64,000 bases of DNA from Hymenobacter cellulosilyticus (GCF_022919215.1 NZ_CP095046.1:4330501-4394500); one strand, 5' to 3'; shown: positions 17,919 through 28,813, counted from the stretch's first letter. The notes: generated by a model not told the origin, from the sequence alone. Program-made: numbers and translations.

Positions 17919-19409
17919 TCAGGCGGAGACGCTCAGGACGCCATGCCGCGGGGCCGGCTCTTCCCACAGCTCAAACTCGCCACCGGGTGCCCCACAGGTT
18001 GGGCACTGATATGAGGGCAATTTCGCCCAGGGTGTACTGGGGACAATACCTTGCGTGACATCTCCGTAGGCTTGGTCATAGACGGTGAGACAGCGCCGGC
18101 ACCGCGGCACGAGAGAAGCCGCGGCCACGGGCGCTTCCGGCGGGGCAACTATATCGGGTGCGGCAGGCGGGGCGCTGAGCTGGCCGTAGAACTGGTGGCA
18201 GAGCTCGGCCAGATACCAGCCCAGCATATCGGCGCGTATCTGCTGGCGGAAGGCGACAAAGTCCCGGGAGTTGGGGTTGAAGTCGCGGGTATGCAGGATT
18301 TCGTACTGCTCGGCCCCATTACGCGCCGGCTGGGTCCGGATGATGATGGAGCCAAACAGGCCGGTTTGGGGCCGGGTTTTGACGGCAAAGCACAGCTGAT
18401 AGGTGCGCACGTCTTCCTCGTTGAGGTAGCGCACCAGCTCGTGCTTAAGGGTCAGCCCCTGGGGGCAGCTGTCTTCCACCTGCCAGTTCAGCTCATTGGC
18501 CGCGTGCCGCACGTTGATGCGGTGGCGGCACAGCACGGCGTCCCACTGACTACGCACATCGGGAGCAATACCTTTTATAATCAACGACTTCCAGGGCGTG
18601 GTGCACAGCTGACCCACCCGCGTGAGCAGGCACACGCGGCACACGTCCTGCAGAAAAGCCACCGAAAAAAGCTCGTTGCGCCGGTAAATGCCCAGCCACA
18701 GCTGCTGCCCGCTGCGGTTGAAGCCCTCATAGTAAGGCAGCATAAACGGGGGCAGCACCAGCGCCCCGGCTACCACGCGCTGCATTAGGGGCTGGGCGGC
18801 ACTTACCTGGGCATACAGCCGCGCTCCGGCCGCTTCGGCAGAGTCGGTTATGGGTGCTGGCCCCGCCAATACCACCCGCTCTACCGCCGCACTGAGCACG
18901 GGTACATCCTCCGAATACACGAGGTGGGGCCAGGCATAGAGCTGCCCCGTGCGGGGAAAGCGCACATACAGATGCCAGTAGTTGCTCGTGTCGGAGGCAA
19001 TAAAGTTGAGGTGGCCGGTGAAAAACGGTACGAAGGTCTGGCGGCTGTCGACCAGGTTAATCTTGAGCCGGGGCCGGTAGTCGAACAGGTCCAGCACGTC
19101 CTTGTACACGCCTTCCCGCAGCCAGGCCGCCTGGTAAAACACCTCCTCGCCCACGTAGGAGCTTACGATATTGGGATACGCTTCCGGGTCGGACTCGGCC
19201 TGCACCCCGGCCGCGGCCAGGGCCTGGAGCAAAGCCCGCCGCCGGGCAGGCTCCACGGCCAATAGCAGCTGCTGGCGGTGCCCGAGCTGCACCTGTTCGA
19301 TGCCCGCGGCTTCAGCAGCGCTGAGCAGGGCCAGCAGGTCGCCGGCCGGCACGATGCCGCCCGGCAAGTTTACGGCAACAACAGCAAGAGCAGAGTCGGA
19401 CGGCTTCAT
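17919..19409 (-). CDS. Nitrite/sulfite-reductase-like half domain with C-terminal rubredoxin
   Basis: A 496-residue protein. Residues about 5-75 (VNLPGGIVPAGDLLALLSAA, then GHRQQLLLAVEPARRRALLQAL) match the ferredoxin-like half domain of siroheme nitrite/sulfite reductases. The middle has scattered cysteines (CRVCLLTRVGQLC) but not the full siroheme-cluster CxxxxxC...CxxxC pair. The C-terminus (about 440-490) is a rubredoxin with CRRCLTVYD and CPTCGAPG, a one-iron electron carrier. Its ATG overlaps the restored stop of the fused nitrate reductase in an ATGA arrangement, so the two are probably co-translated. A role in passing electrons to nitrate or nitrite reductase is an inference from context; no enzyme activity can be assigned. 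Confidence 0.75.
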   Translation of the reverse strand: MKPSDSALAVVAVNLPGGIVPAGDLLALLSAAEAAGIEQVQLGHRQQLLLAVEPARRRALLQALAAAGVQAESDPEAYPNIVSSYVGEEVFYQAAWLREGVYKDVLDLFDYRPRLKINLVDSRQTFVPFFTGHLNFIASDTSNYWHLYVRFPRTGQLYAWPHLVYSEDVPVLSAAVERVVLAGPAPITDSAEAAGARLYAQVSAAQPLMQRVVAGALVLPPFMLPYYEGFNRSGQQLWLGIYRRNELFSVAFLQDVCRVCLLTRVGQLCTTPWKSLIIKGIAPDVRSQWDAVLCRHRINVRHAANELNWQVEDSCPQGLTLKHELVRYLNEEDVRTYQLCFAVKTRPQTGLFGSIIIRTQPARNGAEQYEILHTRDFNPNSRDFVAFRQQIRADMLGWYLAELCHQFYGQLSAPPAAPDIVAPPEAPVAAASLVPRCRRCLTVYDQAYGDVTQGIVPSTPWAKLPSYQCPTCGAPGGEFELWEEPAPRHGVLSVSA

Positions 19410-22400
19410 TCGGGCGCGGCGTAAGTGGCGGTGATGAGCTCCTGGGCAGGGACGGCTAAGGCTACCACCTGGGCAATTTCCGTGGCCAACAACTGCTGCA
19501 CTTCGGGCCGGCAGGAGCCGCAGCCGGTGCCGGCGCCGGTGGTGGCACAGAGCTCCTGAAGCGTGGTGCAGCCCCGGCTATAGCCTGACGCAGGTTGTCC
19601 CGGCCCACATTGTTGCAGCTACAGACCAGCTTGCCCAGGACCGGAGTGACCGTCCGGCCGCTGCGCAACAGCTGCAGACGTTTGTCGCTGAGCTCGATTT
19701 TGCCTTCAATCAGCGCCCGAAACTCCTGCAACTCGGCTTTGTCGCCGATGAGAATGGCGCCCACCAGCCGGTCCTGGTGCACGATGCACTTCTTATAGTA
19801 GCGGCGGGCCTTGTCGATAAACACAATTTCCTCGTAGCTGCCATCATTTGTGGGGCACTCGGGCAGGCCGATGCTGCACAAATCGAAGCCATGAATCTTG
19901 ATGATGTTCATAAACGTGCTGCCCCGGTAGAGGCTGCCCACGTCGCCGCTCAGGTAGCGGGCCACTACGGCCGCCTGCTGCTCGGCCGCGGCCGTAATCC
20001 CGTAGAGCGTGCCTTCGAACTCGGCAATTTCGCCCACGGCAAACACGCTGGGGTCTGAGGTTTGCAGGCGCTGGTTGACCACCACGCCGCGGCCGCACGC
20101 CAGGCCGCTGGCCCGGGCCAGCTCCAGGTTGGGCACCGTGCCAATGGCCAGAATCAGCGCGTCACAGTCGAGGCGGCGGCCGCTTTTCAGGCCCACGCCG
20201 GTAAGCTGAGCCCGGCCGTAAAACAGCTCTACTTCGTCGTTGAAATACAGCTCGCAACCCTGGTCCACCATTTCTTCCTGCAACAGCTGGCTGCCCAAGG
20301 CGTCGAGCTGCCGGTCCAGGAAGCGGGAAATACGCTGAATGATGGATACCCGCACCCCGGTTTCGCGCAGGGAAGCGGCCATTTCCAACCCCAGCAGCCC
20401 GCCGCCCACAATCACGACGTGGGCGTTCTGAGCTGGCAGGTGGCTTTTGAACTGGTCGGCGTCGAGGCGGCTGCGCATGGTGAAGATGCCGGGCAGGGCG
20501 GGCACGTGGCGGGGCACGGCGGCCCGGCTGCCGGTAGCCAGCAGTAGCACGTCGTAGTGGGTGCGCTGCCCGCGGGAGTCCACCACGTATTTCTCCGCCC
20601 GGTTGATTTCCTCCACGCTCACCCCCGGAGCAGCGCAATGTTATAGCCGGGCTCTTCCTCGTCGCGCATCTTAACCAGCTGCTCCCAACTCTGGTGGCCG
20701 CTAATGTAGTCGGGCAGCATCACCCGGTTGTAGAACGGGAAATCTTCCTTGCTGAAAATCGTGATGTCGTCGTTCGGATTCAGCTCCCGGTACGTCTTCA
20801 CGAAGCCAAAGGCCCCGGCCCCGGCCCCCACTACCACGATGCGCTGCCGGGGTTTGCGGTACTTTTCGAGCTGCACGGCGCAGAACTTAAAGTCGGGCTC
20901 TTTGGAAATAGGGTCCACGGCGCCGGAGGTCAGGTTGTTGGCCCGGTGCAAATCAGAGCCCAGGAGCTTGCCCCAGTGCATAGGCAAAAACACCACACCC
21001 GGCCGGATACCCGAACTCAAGCGCGCCGCTACCCGCACCTCTCCCCGCCGTGAGCTGACCGTGACCAGCTCGCCTTCCGCCACGTGCAGGGCTGCCGCGT
21101 CTTGGGGTGCAGCTCTACAAAGGCCTGGGGAATGTGCTGGCGAAGCTTGCTGACTTTGCCCGTCTTGGTCATCGTGTGCCACTGGTCCCGGATGCGGCCG
21201 GTGGTCAGGATGAAGGGGAACTCCTCATCGGGAGCTTCGCTGCGGAACACGGCGGCCACGGGGTGAATCCGGGCCCGGCCCGAGGGCGTGTAAAACTGGT
21301 GGTCGGTGAAGAGCCGGGCCGTATCCGGGGCGGCCTGCCCGGGGCGGTAGGGCCACTGCACCGAGCCGCGCTGGCGCAGCACCTCGTAGGTCAGGCCCGA
21401 AATATCGAGGGTGGTGCCGGCCGTCAGGCGGGTGTGCTCCTGGTAGATGGCTTCAGTCGTGGGGAAATTGAAGCCGGCAAAACCCATTTTTTGGGCGAAG
21501 CGGCAGATGATTTCCGCGTCGGGAAGGGCTTCGCCGGGGGCGGCCACCACCCGGGGCAGGTAGCTGATGCGCCGCTCGGAGTTAGTCATGGTGCCTTCCT
21601 TCTCGGCCCAGGCGGCGGCGGGCAGGATGACGTCGGCATAGGCCAGGGTTTCGGGCTTCGAGCTGATGTCTTGCACTACCACGAACTTGGCTTTGGCCAA
21701 AGCCGCCTCGGCCTGGCGCACGTTGGGCAAGCTGGTCAGCGGGTTGGTGCAGACAATCCAGATGGCCTTAAGGCGTCCGTCTTCCAGGGCTTCAAACATT
21801 TCAGTAGCCGTAAAGCCAGGCGTTGAAGCCAGCGGGCCACTGCCCCAGAACTGCTGCACCTCGGCCAGGTGGGCGGGGTTAGTCAGGTTGCGGTGGGCCG
21901 GCAGCAGGTTCGATAAGCCCCCAACTTCCCGCCCACCCATGGCGTTGGGCTGGCCGGTCAGGGACAAAGGACCCGCGCCCGGCTTGCCAATTTGCCCGGT
22001 TATCAAATGCAGGTTCAGCAAGCTCAGGTTTTTGTCGACGCCCACCACGCTCTGGTTCAGGCCCATGGTCCACATCGACAGGAAGCCCCGGGCCGAGCCA
22101 ATGTAGCTGGCCGCCAACCGGATATCCGCCTCCGCCACCCCGCACAGCGCGGCCGATTCGGCTACGGTGCGCTCCAACACCACTTGTTTGTAGTCTTCAA
22201 ACCCTTCGGCGTGCTGCTCAATAAAGGACAGGTTGATGTCGCCGTTTTCAATCAGCACCCGGGCCAGGGCCTGGTGCAGCACCACGTCGGTGCCGGGAAT
22301 GAGCTGCAGGTGCACGTCGGCCAGGGCGCAGGTGTCCGTTACGCGCGGGTCGACGACAATGATTTTGGTGGCTGGGTTGGCCGCTTTATGGGCTTCCACG

Positions 22401-22963
22401 CGCCGCCACAGAATGGGGTGACACCAGGCCGGGTTGGCCCCGGTGACCAGCAGGCAATCAGAGAGTTCAATGTCGTCGTAGCACACCGGCACGCTGTCCT
22501 CGCCCAGGGCCATTTTATAGCCCACCACCGCGCTGCTCATGCACAGGCGGGAGTTGGTGTCGAGGTTGTTGGAGCCGATAAAGCCCTTCATGAGCTTGTT
22601 GAGCACGTAGTACTCCTCCGTCAGGCACTGGCCCGAGGCGTAGAAAGCCACCGAATCGGGGCCGTACTGCTCGATGAAAGTATTGAACACGGCGGCCGTG
22701 CGCTCCAGGGCCTCGTCCCAGCTTACCCGCTGCAACGGGCGGCTGCGGCTGTAGCGCATCTGCGGAAACAGCAGCCGGTCGGTCCGGTCATTGACGGTGT
22801 ACTGCAGATTCAGGCCCTTGCTGCACAGCGCCCCACGGTTGACGGGGTAGTCGGGGTTGCCCGTCACGGTCACGTCGCCGTTCTTCTCGGGCCTGACCAG
22901 CACGCCACAGCCCACGCCGCAGTAGCAACACGTGGAAGGAAGAGCGGTGGAAGGCAGGGCCAT
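19406..22963 (-). CDS. nasA: Fused assimilatory nitrate reductase: molybdopterin subunit + FAD reductase + BFD [2Fe-2S] domain, three frameshifts
   Basis: About 1186 residues once three single-base losses are allowed for (near 21101, at 20622-20626 and at 19572-19575, the last two in C runs). Part 1 is a NasA-type Mo-bisMGD enzyme with an N-terminal 4Fe-4S motif (CCYCGVGC, later CSKG), reducing nitrate to nitrite in the cytoplasm. Part 2 is a NAD(P)H:FAD reductase (VVVGAGAGAFGFV; VVIVGGGLLGLEMAASL) resembling the N-terminus of NirB. Part 3 is a BFD-like [2Fe-2S] domain (LVCSCNNVG, GCTTLQELC, GTGCGSC when reframed). As the gene reads, it gives fragments 21029-22963, 20619-21182 and 19462-20622. 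The fusion would let one polypeptide take electrons from NAD(P)H directly. It lies between narK and the rubredoxin gene in the operon. Confidence 0.88.
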
Positions 22964-22999
22964 AGTTACCAGGGAATGAGTAAGAAAATAACTTCCGGC

Positions 23000-24328
23000 C
23001 TAAGCACCGGCCAGCGTCAGGGGCGCTTCGGTAGCGGCTTCGGCGGCCGGCTCACTTATTTCCCGGCGCACCAACCGCACCAGCAGCACCAGGCCGCCCA
23101 CAGCCGCCACGCCGATACCGATGTAGAGAAAAGCCGTGCTGTAGCTGATGGAAGCCGATTTGAACAGGAAGCCCACCAGCATGGCACCCAGATTACCGCC
23201 TGCGCCCACTACGCCGCTCACGCTGCCCAGGGCCTGCTTATTCACGAAGGGTACAATGGAATAGGTGCAGCCGTTGGCCATTTTCAAAAACAAGGCAAAC
23301 CCTAACATAGCAGCTATAGCCAGCGGCAGGCTGGGCGCTAGAGCAAACAAGGCAATACCCACGCCTTCGAGCACCAGCAGCCCACTCAGCAGCAGCCACT
23401 TGCCCTGCATGCCGTAAGTCCGGCCGGCCTTGTCGCTTACCCAGCCGCCCAGGCCGCGGGCGAAGATGTTCATGAACCCGAAGATGCCAGCCAGCATACC
23501 GGCCATGACCATCGTGGCGCCGAAGTGGTCGACAAAATACACGGCGGCCACGTTGTCGATGGTGATTTCAATACCGAAGCAGGCTCCGTAGGCCAAAGCC
23601 AATACCCAGGTGCGGTAGTCGCGCAGAGCCAGCAGAAACGTGCCTTTGGGCTGTTGGGCTGACTCGCGCTGAATATCAGCATAGTTGCCGCGGGGCGTAT
23701 CCTGGGTGTATTTGTAATACAGCCAAGCCATAACGAGCAGAATCAGGCCGGGCACGACCATGGCCAGGCGCCAGGAGTTGGCCCGGTCTACGTAGCCCAG
23801 CGACACAAATCCGGCGGCCACCAGGGGCATGACCATGTTGGCAATGCCGCCGCCGAGGTTGCCCCAGCCGCCGGCCACGGCGTTGGCCGTACCCACCACG
23901 TTGGGCGCAAACATCATCGAGGTGTGAAACTGGGTGATGACGAAGGACGCCCCGATGATGCCGATGGCCAGCCGAAACAGCAGAAAGCTTTGGTAACTGT
24001 TGCTCAGGCCAATTAGCATGACCGGCACGGCCCCCACCACGAGCAGCAGCGTGTAGGTCAGGCGGGGCCCCAGCGTGTCGCAAAGCTTGCCGATAACCAG
24101 GCGGGCCAGAATGGTAGCCGACACCGAGGCAATGACGATGTTGCCAATCTGACCTTTGTCGAGGTGGAGCTGCTCGCGCACCAGGGGCATGAGGGGCGCA
24201 ATGCCGAACCAGCCGAAAAAGCAGAAGAAAAACGTGAGCCAAGTCAGGTGAAAGGTGCGCATCTGCACGCCTTTCCCGGAGAAAATGGCGAGCTTATCCA
24301 GCGGCCGGGCACTCAGCAAATCGTCCAT
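23000..24328 (-). CDS. narK: Nitrate/nitrite transporter, NarK/NasA family MFS
   Basis: A 442-residue inner-membrane protein with about 12 helices. The nitrate-porter signatures are present: GIIGASFVITQFHTSMMFA in helix 5 and GGWGNLGGGIANMVMP directly after, with a second glycine-rich GVVGAGGNLGAMLVG in helix 11. NarK-type proteins import nitrate with protons or exchange nitrate for nitrite. It sits 36 bases upstream of nasA on the same strand and downstream of the porin gene, so outer-membrane entry, inner-membrane import and reduction are encoded together. Frame intact; start ATG at 24328. Confidence 0.92.
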   Translation of the reverse strand: MDDLLSARPLDKLAIFSGKGVQMRTFHLTWLTFFFCFFGWFGIAPLMPLVREQLHLDKGQIGNIVIASVSATILARLVIGKLCDTLGPRLTYTLLLVVGAVPVMLIGLSNSYQSFLLFRLAIGIIGASFVITQFHTSMMFAPNVVGTANAVAGGWGNLGGGIANMVMPLVAAGFVSLGYVDRANSWRLAMVVPGLILLVMAWLYYKYTQDTPRGNYADIQRESAQQPKGTFLLALRDYRTWVLALAYGACFGIEITIDNVAAVYFVDHFGATMVMAGMLAGIFGFMNIFARGLGGWVSDKAGRTYGMQGKWLLLSGLLVLEGVGIALFALAPSLPLAIAAMLGFALFLKMANGCTYSIVPFVNKQALGSVSGVVGAGGNLGAMLVGFLFKSASISYSTAFLYIGIGVAAVGGLVLLVRLVRREISEPAAEAATEAPLTLAGA

Positions 24329-24381
24329 GTCAACAGAGGGTTAGAGGTGAAGTTGGCGTAGCAAGGGCGCTGATTTCGCGC

Positions 24382-25670
24382 TTAGTTTTTGAAGAGCACC
24401 GGCTTGAAGGTGAGCATGGCCCAGGCCCACTGGTTGTGGGCCTGCCCGGCGCGCCCCTTCAGTGCATCGAGCGAAGCGGTGGCCAGAAAGTGCGAGTAGC
24501 CCAGCTTGAAGTTGAAGTCCGGACTCACGTTGGCATTGAGCACCAGGTCCAGCTCCTCTCCCAGCCGGCTGCTCAGCGCTTGGTCCGTCGTGCCCGGCGA
24601 GTACACCGCGGCCGGCGACTCGAAGTGGTGCAGGTGGGCCATCAAACTGGTTTTGGGCGTCAGCTTGAAGTTGGTTTTCAAATAGAAGTCGGCCAGGCCG
24701 GCGGTGCGGCCATTCTGCCCGTGGTTGTTGCCCACGTAGAAGTAATCCATGTGCCCGTAAAAGGCGTGGTTGGTGCCGTAGAGCGGCACGAAGGCGTGGT
24801 TGCGGGAGTCGGTAGCGTCGGAGCCCGAGAGGTAGTCGGCGCCCAGCGTGAGGGGCGTGAGCTTGGTAGTGAGCGTCACGCTGCTCGCCGCCAGATAGGC
24901 CCGCACGGCACGACTGGCGGCATCGTAGCCGGTCTGGTAATAGGCTTCGGCCGTCAGGGTTGCCCGGCCGGCAGTGGCCTCGCCGGTCAGGCCGTAGGTC
25001 TGCCGGTAGTAGGTGGTGGAGTCAGTATGCTGCCGGCCGTCGTTGAAAAACAGGGCTGAGAGCTTGCCACGGGTCAAGTCCTTGTGCAGCCACAGGTACT
25101 CCATGGACTTGTAGTTGTCCACGCCGCCGTAGTAGGTGTCAGTCAGCTTGGCGGGCTCCAGGGAAAACGACTGGTTGAACCCCGCCCCGCCGTGCACAGC
25201 GAAGCCCGAGCTGTCGGCGTACATCAGCTTCAGGGCATCGTGGCTGCGGCCCTGCTGGGCCCAGTCCAGCCCGCCCAGAAACCGGGCGTTGTCATAGTCG
25301 AGCACCTGCCGACCCACCCGCACGGCCAGCCGAGGCGTGAGGTGGTACTGCCCGTAAGCCTCAAAGACGTTGAACAGGTTGGGGTCGGTTTTATATACCT
25401 GGCTGGTGCTGCCCAGATGCGCACGTCCTGCACCGAAAGCCGCACGCTCACCTTCTGGCGTCCGTAGTCCAGGTTGAGGCGGGAGCGTTGCTCGACGAAG
25501 AAAGCCGGCTGTTCCCGGGGCGTATTCACCGTCCGGAATCCGTCCCGTAATTCAGTCCGCGGCCGAATCTCCGCCGACACTATTACTTGCGCTACCGCCG
25601 CCGAGCCATGCAACGAGGCTGCCAACATCACCGCCCCAAAAAGCCTATTCGCAGTATAATTCTCGGGCAT
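24382..25670 (-). CDS. Alginate-export-family outer-membrane porin, frameshifted
   Basis: About 430 residues if one C is restored in the CCC at 25412-25414. The first fragment (25230-25670 frame) gives a signal peptide (FGAVMLAASLHGSAAVAQ) and the first strands (VSAEIRPRTELRDGFR, FFVEQRSRLNLDYG). The second (to 24382) gives alternating hydrophobic/aromatic beta-strands and ends in FKPVLFKN. This is the alginate_exp type of beta-barrel. The name is historical: between nirD and narK it is better seen as a channel for nitrate or another small anion across the outer membrane, which is an inference from context. Translated separately, neither piece would make a barrel. Confidence 0.8.
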
Positions 25671-25720
25671 AAACAGTGGTTACCGGTGAGTAGACAGAGG
25701 TTTTAGCGGCGGGAGAAGTC

Positions 25721-26076
25721 CTACCCAGCTTCCAGGCCAATGAACACCAGGCCGTCTTCCACCTTAATCGGGTAGGTCCGGATGCTACACTCGTCGCCGT
25801 TGAGGCACTCGCCCGTTAGCAGGGAAAACGTGCGCTTGTGAAACGGGCAGGCCACTTTGGGCTCACAGGCTTCGCCGGTGCTGCCAATCATGCCCGGGCC
25901 AGGGCCATCTGCTGCTTGTGCGGGCACAGGTTCTGGGTGGCATACCACTCGCCGCGGCGGGCGAAGTTGAAAATGGCCACCTGCTCACCTTCTACCAGGG
26001 CGCAGGCCCCGCCGTCGGCCGGAATGTCGGTGGCGCGGCACACGGCCACCCACGTTACGTCAATGACAGTTTCCAT
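25721..26076 (-). CDS. nirD: Nitrite reductase small subunit NirD (Rieske-type), frameshifted
   Basis: About 118 residues when one base is restored at the CCC near 25892. Starting at ATG 26076 (METVIDVTWVAVCRATDIP), the frame runs to NLCPHKQQMALAR and then continues in the other frame as GMIGSTGEACEPKVACPFHKRTFSL. The Rieske-like motifs CPH and CPFHK thus fall on opposite sides of the break, and neither fragment alone would be complete. NirD assists NirB in the six-electron reduction of nitrite to ammonium with NADH. It lies 158 bases downstream of nirB. A longer open frame upstream of 26076 has no homology. Confidence 0.85.
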
Positions 26077-26234
26077 CGTTTTCGGATCTGTTTGAAAGAA
26101 TTTGGGCGGCGAATGAGCGGCGCTGCAACACCACCCACCGCGCCCGTGTTGCTCGTTGGTATTCCGGGCCGCCCCGGGGTGGGGCGGCAACGTATCCATT
26201 TTAAAAAGTGCTTTGGGGCCCTGTTACCAGGCTT

Positions 26235-28727
26235 TTACAATCTTCTGCCCCGTACCGGCTCAAACTCAATCGAGGGGTCTTTGAGCTCCGGGGCATTCAC
26301 GAAGTGTGTGAACTGCCGGCGCAGCTCGGGGTTTTCGACCACCTCCCGCCACTCGCAGTGGTAATTTTGGATCAGCAGAGCCATTTCCGCTTCCAGCTCG
26401 GCGCAGATGCCCAGGCTGTCGTTGACCACCACGTTTTTGAGGTAAGCCAAGCCCCCATCCATCTTGTTGAGCCAGGTGGCAGTGCGCATCAGTGGGTCGG
26501 CGGTTTTGATGTAGAACATCAGGAACCGGTCGAGGTAGCGCACTAGGGTTTCCTTGTCGATGTCGGTGGCCAGGAGCTGGGCGTGCTGGGGCTTGGCTCC
26601 GCCGTTGCCGCACACGTAGAGGTTCCAGCCTTTCTCGGTGGCAATGATGCCGAAGTCCTTGGCCTGGGCCTCGGCACACTCCCGCACGCAACCGCTCACG
26701 CCGCTTTTGAGCTTGTGGGGCGAGCGAATTCCCTTGTAGCGGTTCTCAATTTCGATGGCCAACGACACGCTGTCGTGCAAGCCAAACCGGCACCAGGTGC
26801 TGCCCACGCAGCTTTTCACCGTGCGCAGGGACTTCCCGTAGGCGTGCCCGCTCTCGAAGCCGGCGTTGATGAGCTCCTCCCAGATGGCGGGCAAATCGCT
26901 CACGTGGGCCCCGAACATGTCGATGCGCTGCCCGCCGGTAATTTTGGTGTAGAGGCCGTACTTCTGGGCCACGCGGCCAATGACCATGAGCTGCTCGGGC
27001 GTGACTTCACCGGCGGCAATACGGGGCACGACCGAGTAGCTGCCGCCCTTCTGGATGTTGGCCAGGTACCGGTCGTTGGTGTCCTGAATCGTGTTTTGCT
27101 TGACAATCAGATCATTCCACAAACCCGACAAAATGCTGCCGATGGCCGGCTTGCAGGTTTCGCAACCGTCGCCCCGACCGAAGTGGTCCAGCGCGGCGTC
27201 GTAAGTGCGGATGTCGTTGATTTTGAGCAGGTCGAAGAGCTCCTGCCGGGAATACTCGAAATGCTCACACAGCACGTTCTTGATGTAGGCGCCCTGGGCC
27301 AGCAGCGTACCGTTGATCAAGTCCTTGACCATGGGCACGCAGCCCCCGCAGCCGGTGCCGGCCTTGTTGCACTTCTTCATGCTGTCCACCGTCGTGACGC
27401 CCAGCTCGGTGACGGCCCCGCAGATGGCACCTTTGGTGATGGCCTCGCAGGAGCAAACCAGAGCCTCGTCGGGCAAGCTCATCACGCCGGCGCCTTCAGT
27501 GGCTTCTCCGCCCCGGGCCCCCAGAATCAGGTCTTCGGGGTGGGGCGGCAGCACGATTTCGTTGTTGACGGTCTGCAGCAGCATGTTATAAGCCTCCGCG
27601 TCGCCGATGAGCACGCCGCCGAGCAGGTACTTGCCGTCGGAGCTGATGTTGATGCGCTTATAGACCCCGCTATGGGCGTCCTCGAACACGATGGAGCGGC
27701 TGTGGGGCTCGGCAATGAAGGGGTCGCCGAAGCTAGCCACGTCCACGCCGATGAGCTTGAGCTTGCTGCTCATGTCGTAACCCGTGAAGGCCCGGGCACC
27801 CTGGGTAAGCTGGCTGGCTACTACCTCGGCCATGTCGTAGCCGGGCGCCACGAGGCCGTAGATCATGCCCCCGTGCAGGGCGCACTCGCCAATAGCGAAG
27901 ATGCGCGGGTCACTGGTTTGCATCTCGTCGTTGACGACGATGCCGCCGCGCAACCCTACTTCCAGGCCAGCCAGCTTGGCTAGCTCGTCGCGGGGGCGGA
28001 TGCCGGCGGAAATCACCAGCATGTCGACTTCCAGCACGGAGCCGTCGCCGAAGTGCAGGGCTTCAATCTTGCTTTCCCCGACGATGCTGCTGGTGGCTTT
28101 GCTCAGGTGAATTTGCAGGCCTAGGGCTTCGAGCTTGGTTTGCAGCATCTGGCTGCCGGCCGCATCGATCTGCCGGGGCATGAGGCGGGGCGCAAACTCA
28201 ATGACGTGGGTTTGGGGCACGCCCAAATCGAGTAAGGCTTTGGCCGCTTCCAGCCCCAACAAACCGCCGCCGAGGACGGCGCCGCGCTTGGCGGTGGTAG
28301 CATAGGCCTTGATTTCCTCCAGGTCCTCAATGGTGCGGTATACCATGACCCCGGCTTTTTCTACGCCGGGAATGTCGGGCACGAAGGCCGAGGAGCCGGT
28401 GGCCAGCACTAGGTAGTCGTAGGGCTGCACCAGGCCGCTGCGGGCGTGTACCGTTTGGCTGGCCCGGTCAATTTCCTGCACCGCGTCGCCCAGGTGCAGG
28501 GTGATATTATGGTCGTGGTACCACTGCAGGGGAGCCATGAGCAGGTCATCGGCCGTCTTGCCCGCGAAGTATTCGCTCAAGTGAACCCGGTCGTAGGCAA
28601 CGCGGGGCTCTTCCCCGAAGACGACCAGATTGAAGGCCGAGGTTTTGGCAAGAAGCTTCTCGCAAAACTTATAGCCCACCATGCCATTGCCGATAACAAC
28701 GACGGTAGGAAGCGGCTGCAGTACCAT
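26235..28727 (-). CDS. nirB: NADH-dependent assimilatory nitrite reductase, large subunit
   Basis: An intact 830-residue cytoplasmic enzyme reducing nitrite to ammonium. Domains in order: FAD/NAD-binding reductase (VVVIGNGMVGYKFCEKLL; GAVLGGGLLGLEAAKALL), a BFD-like [2Fe-2S] domain (CSCEAITKG, GTGCGGC), a second cysteine block (CEHFEY, GCETCKP), the ferredoxin-like half domain (about 560-620), and the siroheme/4Fe-4S domain with CVGSTWC and CVRECAEA. Length and order are those of NirB. It is the first gene of the operon; a TAGTTTTG box lies about 86 bases upstream, in an AT-rich stretch. Confidence 0.95.
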   Translation of the reverse strand: MVLQPLPTVVVIGNGMVGYKFCEKLLAKTSAFNLVVFGEEPRVAYDRVHLSEYFAGKTADDLLMAPLQWYHDHNITLHLGDAVQEIDRASQTVHARSGLVQPYDYLVLATGSSAFVPDIPGVEKAGVMVYRTIEDLEEIKAYATTAKRGAVLGGGLLGLEAAKALLDLGVPQTHVIEFAPRLMPRQIDAAGSQMLQTKLEALGLQIHLSKATSSIVGESKIEALHFGDGSVLEVDMLVISAGIRPRDELAKLAGLEVGLRGGIVVNDEMQTSDPRIFAIGECALHGGMIYGLVAPGYDMAEVVASQLTQGARAFTGYDMSSKLKLIGVDVASFGDPFIAEPHSRSIVFEDAHSGVYKRINISSDGKYLLGGVLIGDAEAYNMLLQTVNNEIVLPPHPEDLILGARGGEATEGAGVMSLPDEALVCSCEAITKGAICGAVTELGVTTVDSMKKCNKAGTGCGGCVPMVKDLINGTLLAQGAYIKNVLCEHFEYSRQELFDLLKINDIRTYDAALDHFGRGDGCETCKPAIGSILSGLWNDLIVKQNTIQDTNDRYLANIQKGGSYSVVPRIAAGEVTPEQLMVIGRVAQKYGLYTKITGGQRIDMFGAHVSDLPAIWEELINAGFESGHAYGKSLRTVKSCVGSTWCRFGLHDSVSLAIEIENRYKGIRSPHKLKSGVSGCVRECAEAQAKDFGIIATEKGWNLYVCGNGGAKPQHAQLLATDIDKETLVRYLDRFLMFYIKTADPLMRTATWLNKMDGGLAYLKNVVVNDSLGICAELEAEMALLIQNYHCEWREVVENPELRRQFTHFVNAPELKDPSIEFEPVRGRRL

Positions 28728-28813
28728 ATGCCTAAGGAATTAGGACGACGAAGAGAGACGGTTTTACGAGTGGGTGGGATAGGAAAAGCGGAGCGGGCAA
28801 TCAAACAAGGGCG

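Noticed and set aside
19406..22963. Programmed frameshifting in the fused nitrate reductase
   Set aside because: Three different sites without a common slippery heptamer or downstream structure, and the same kind of break in a dozen unrelated genes, make a sequencing artefact far more likely.
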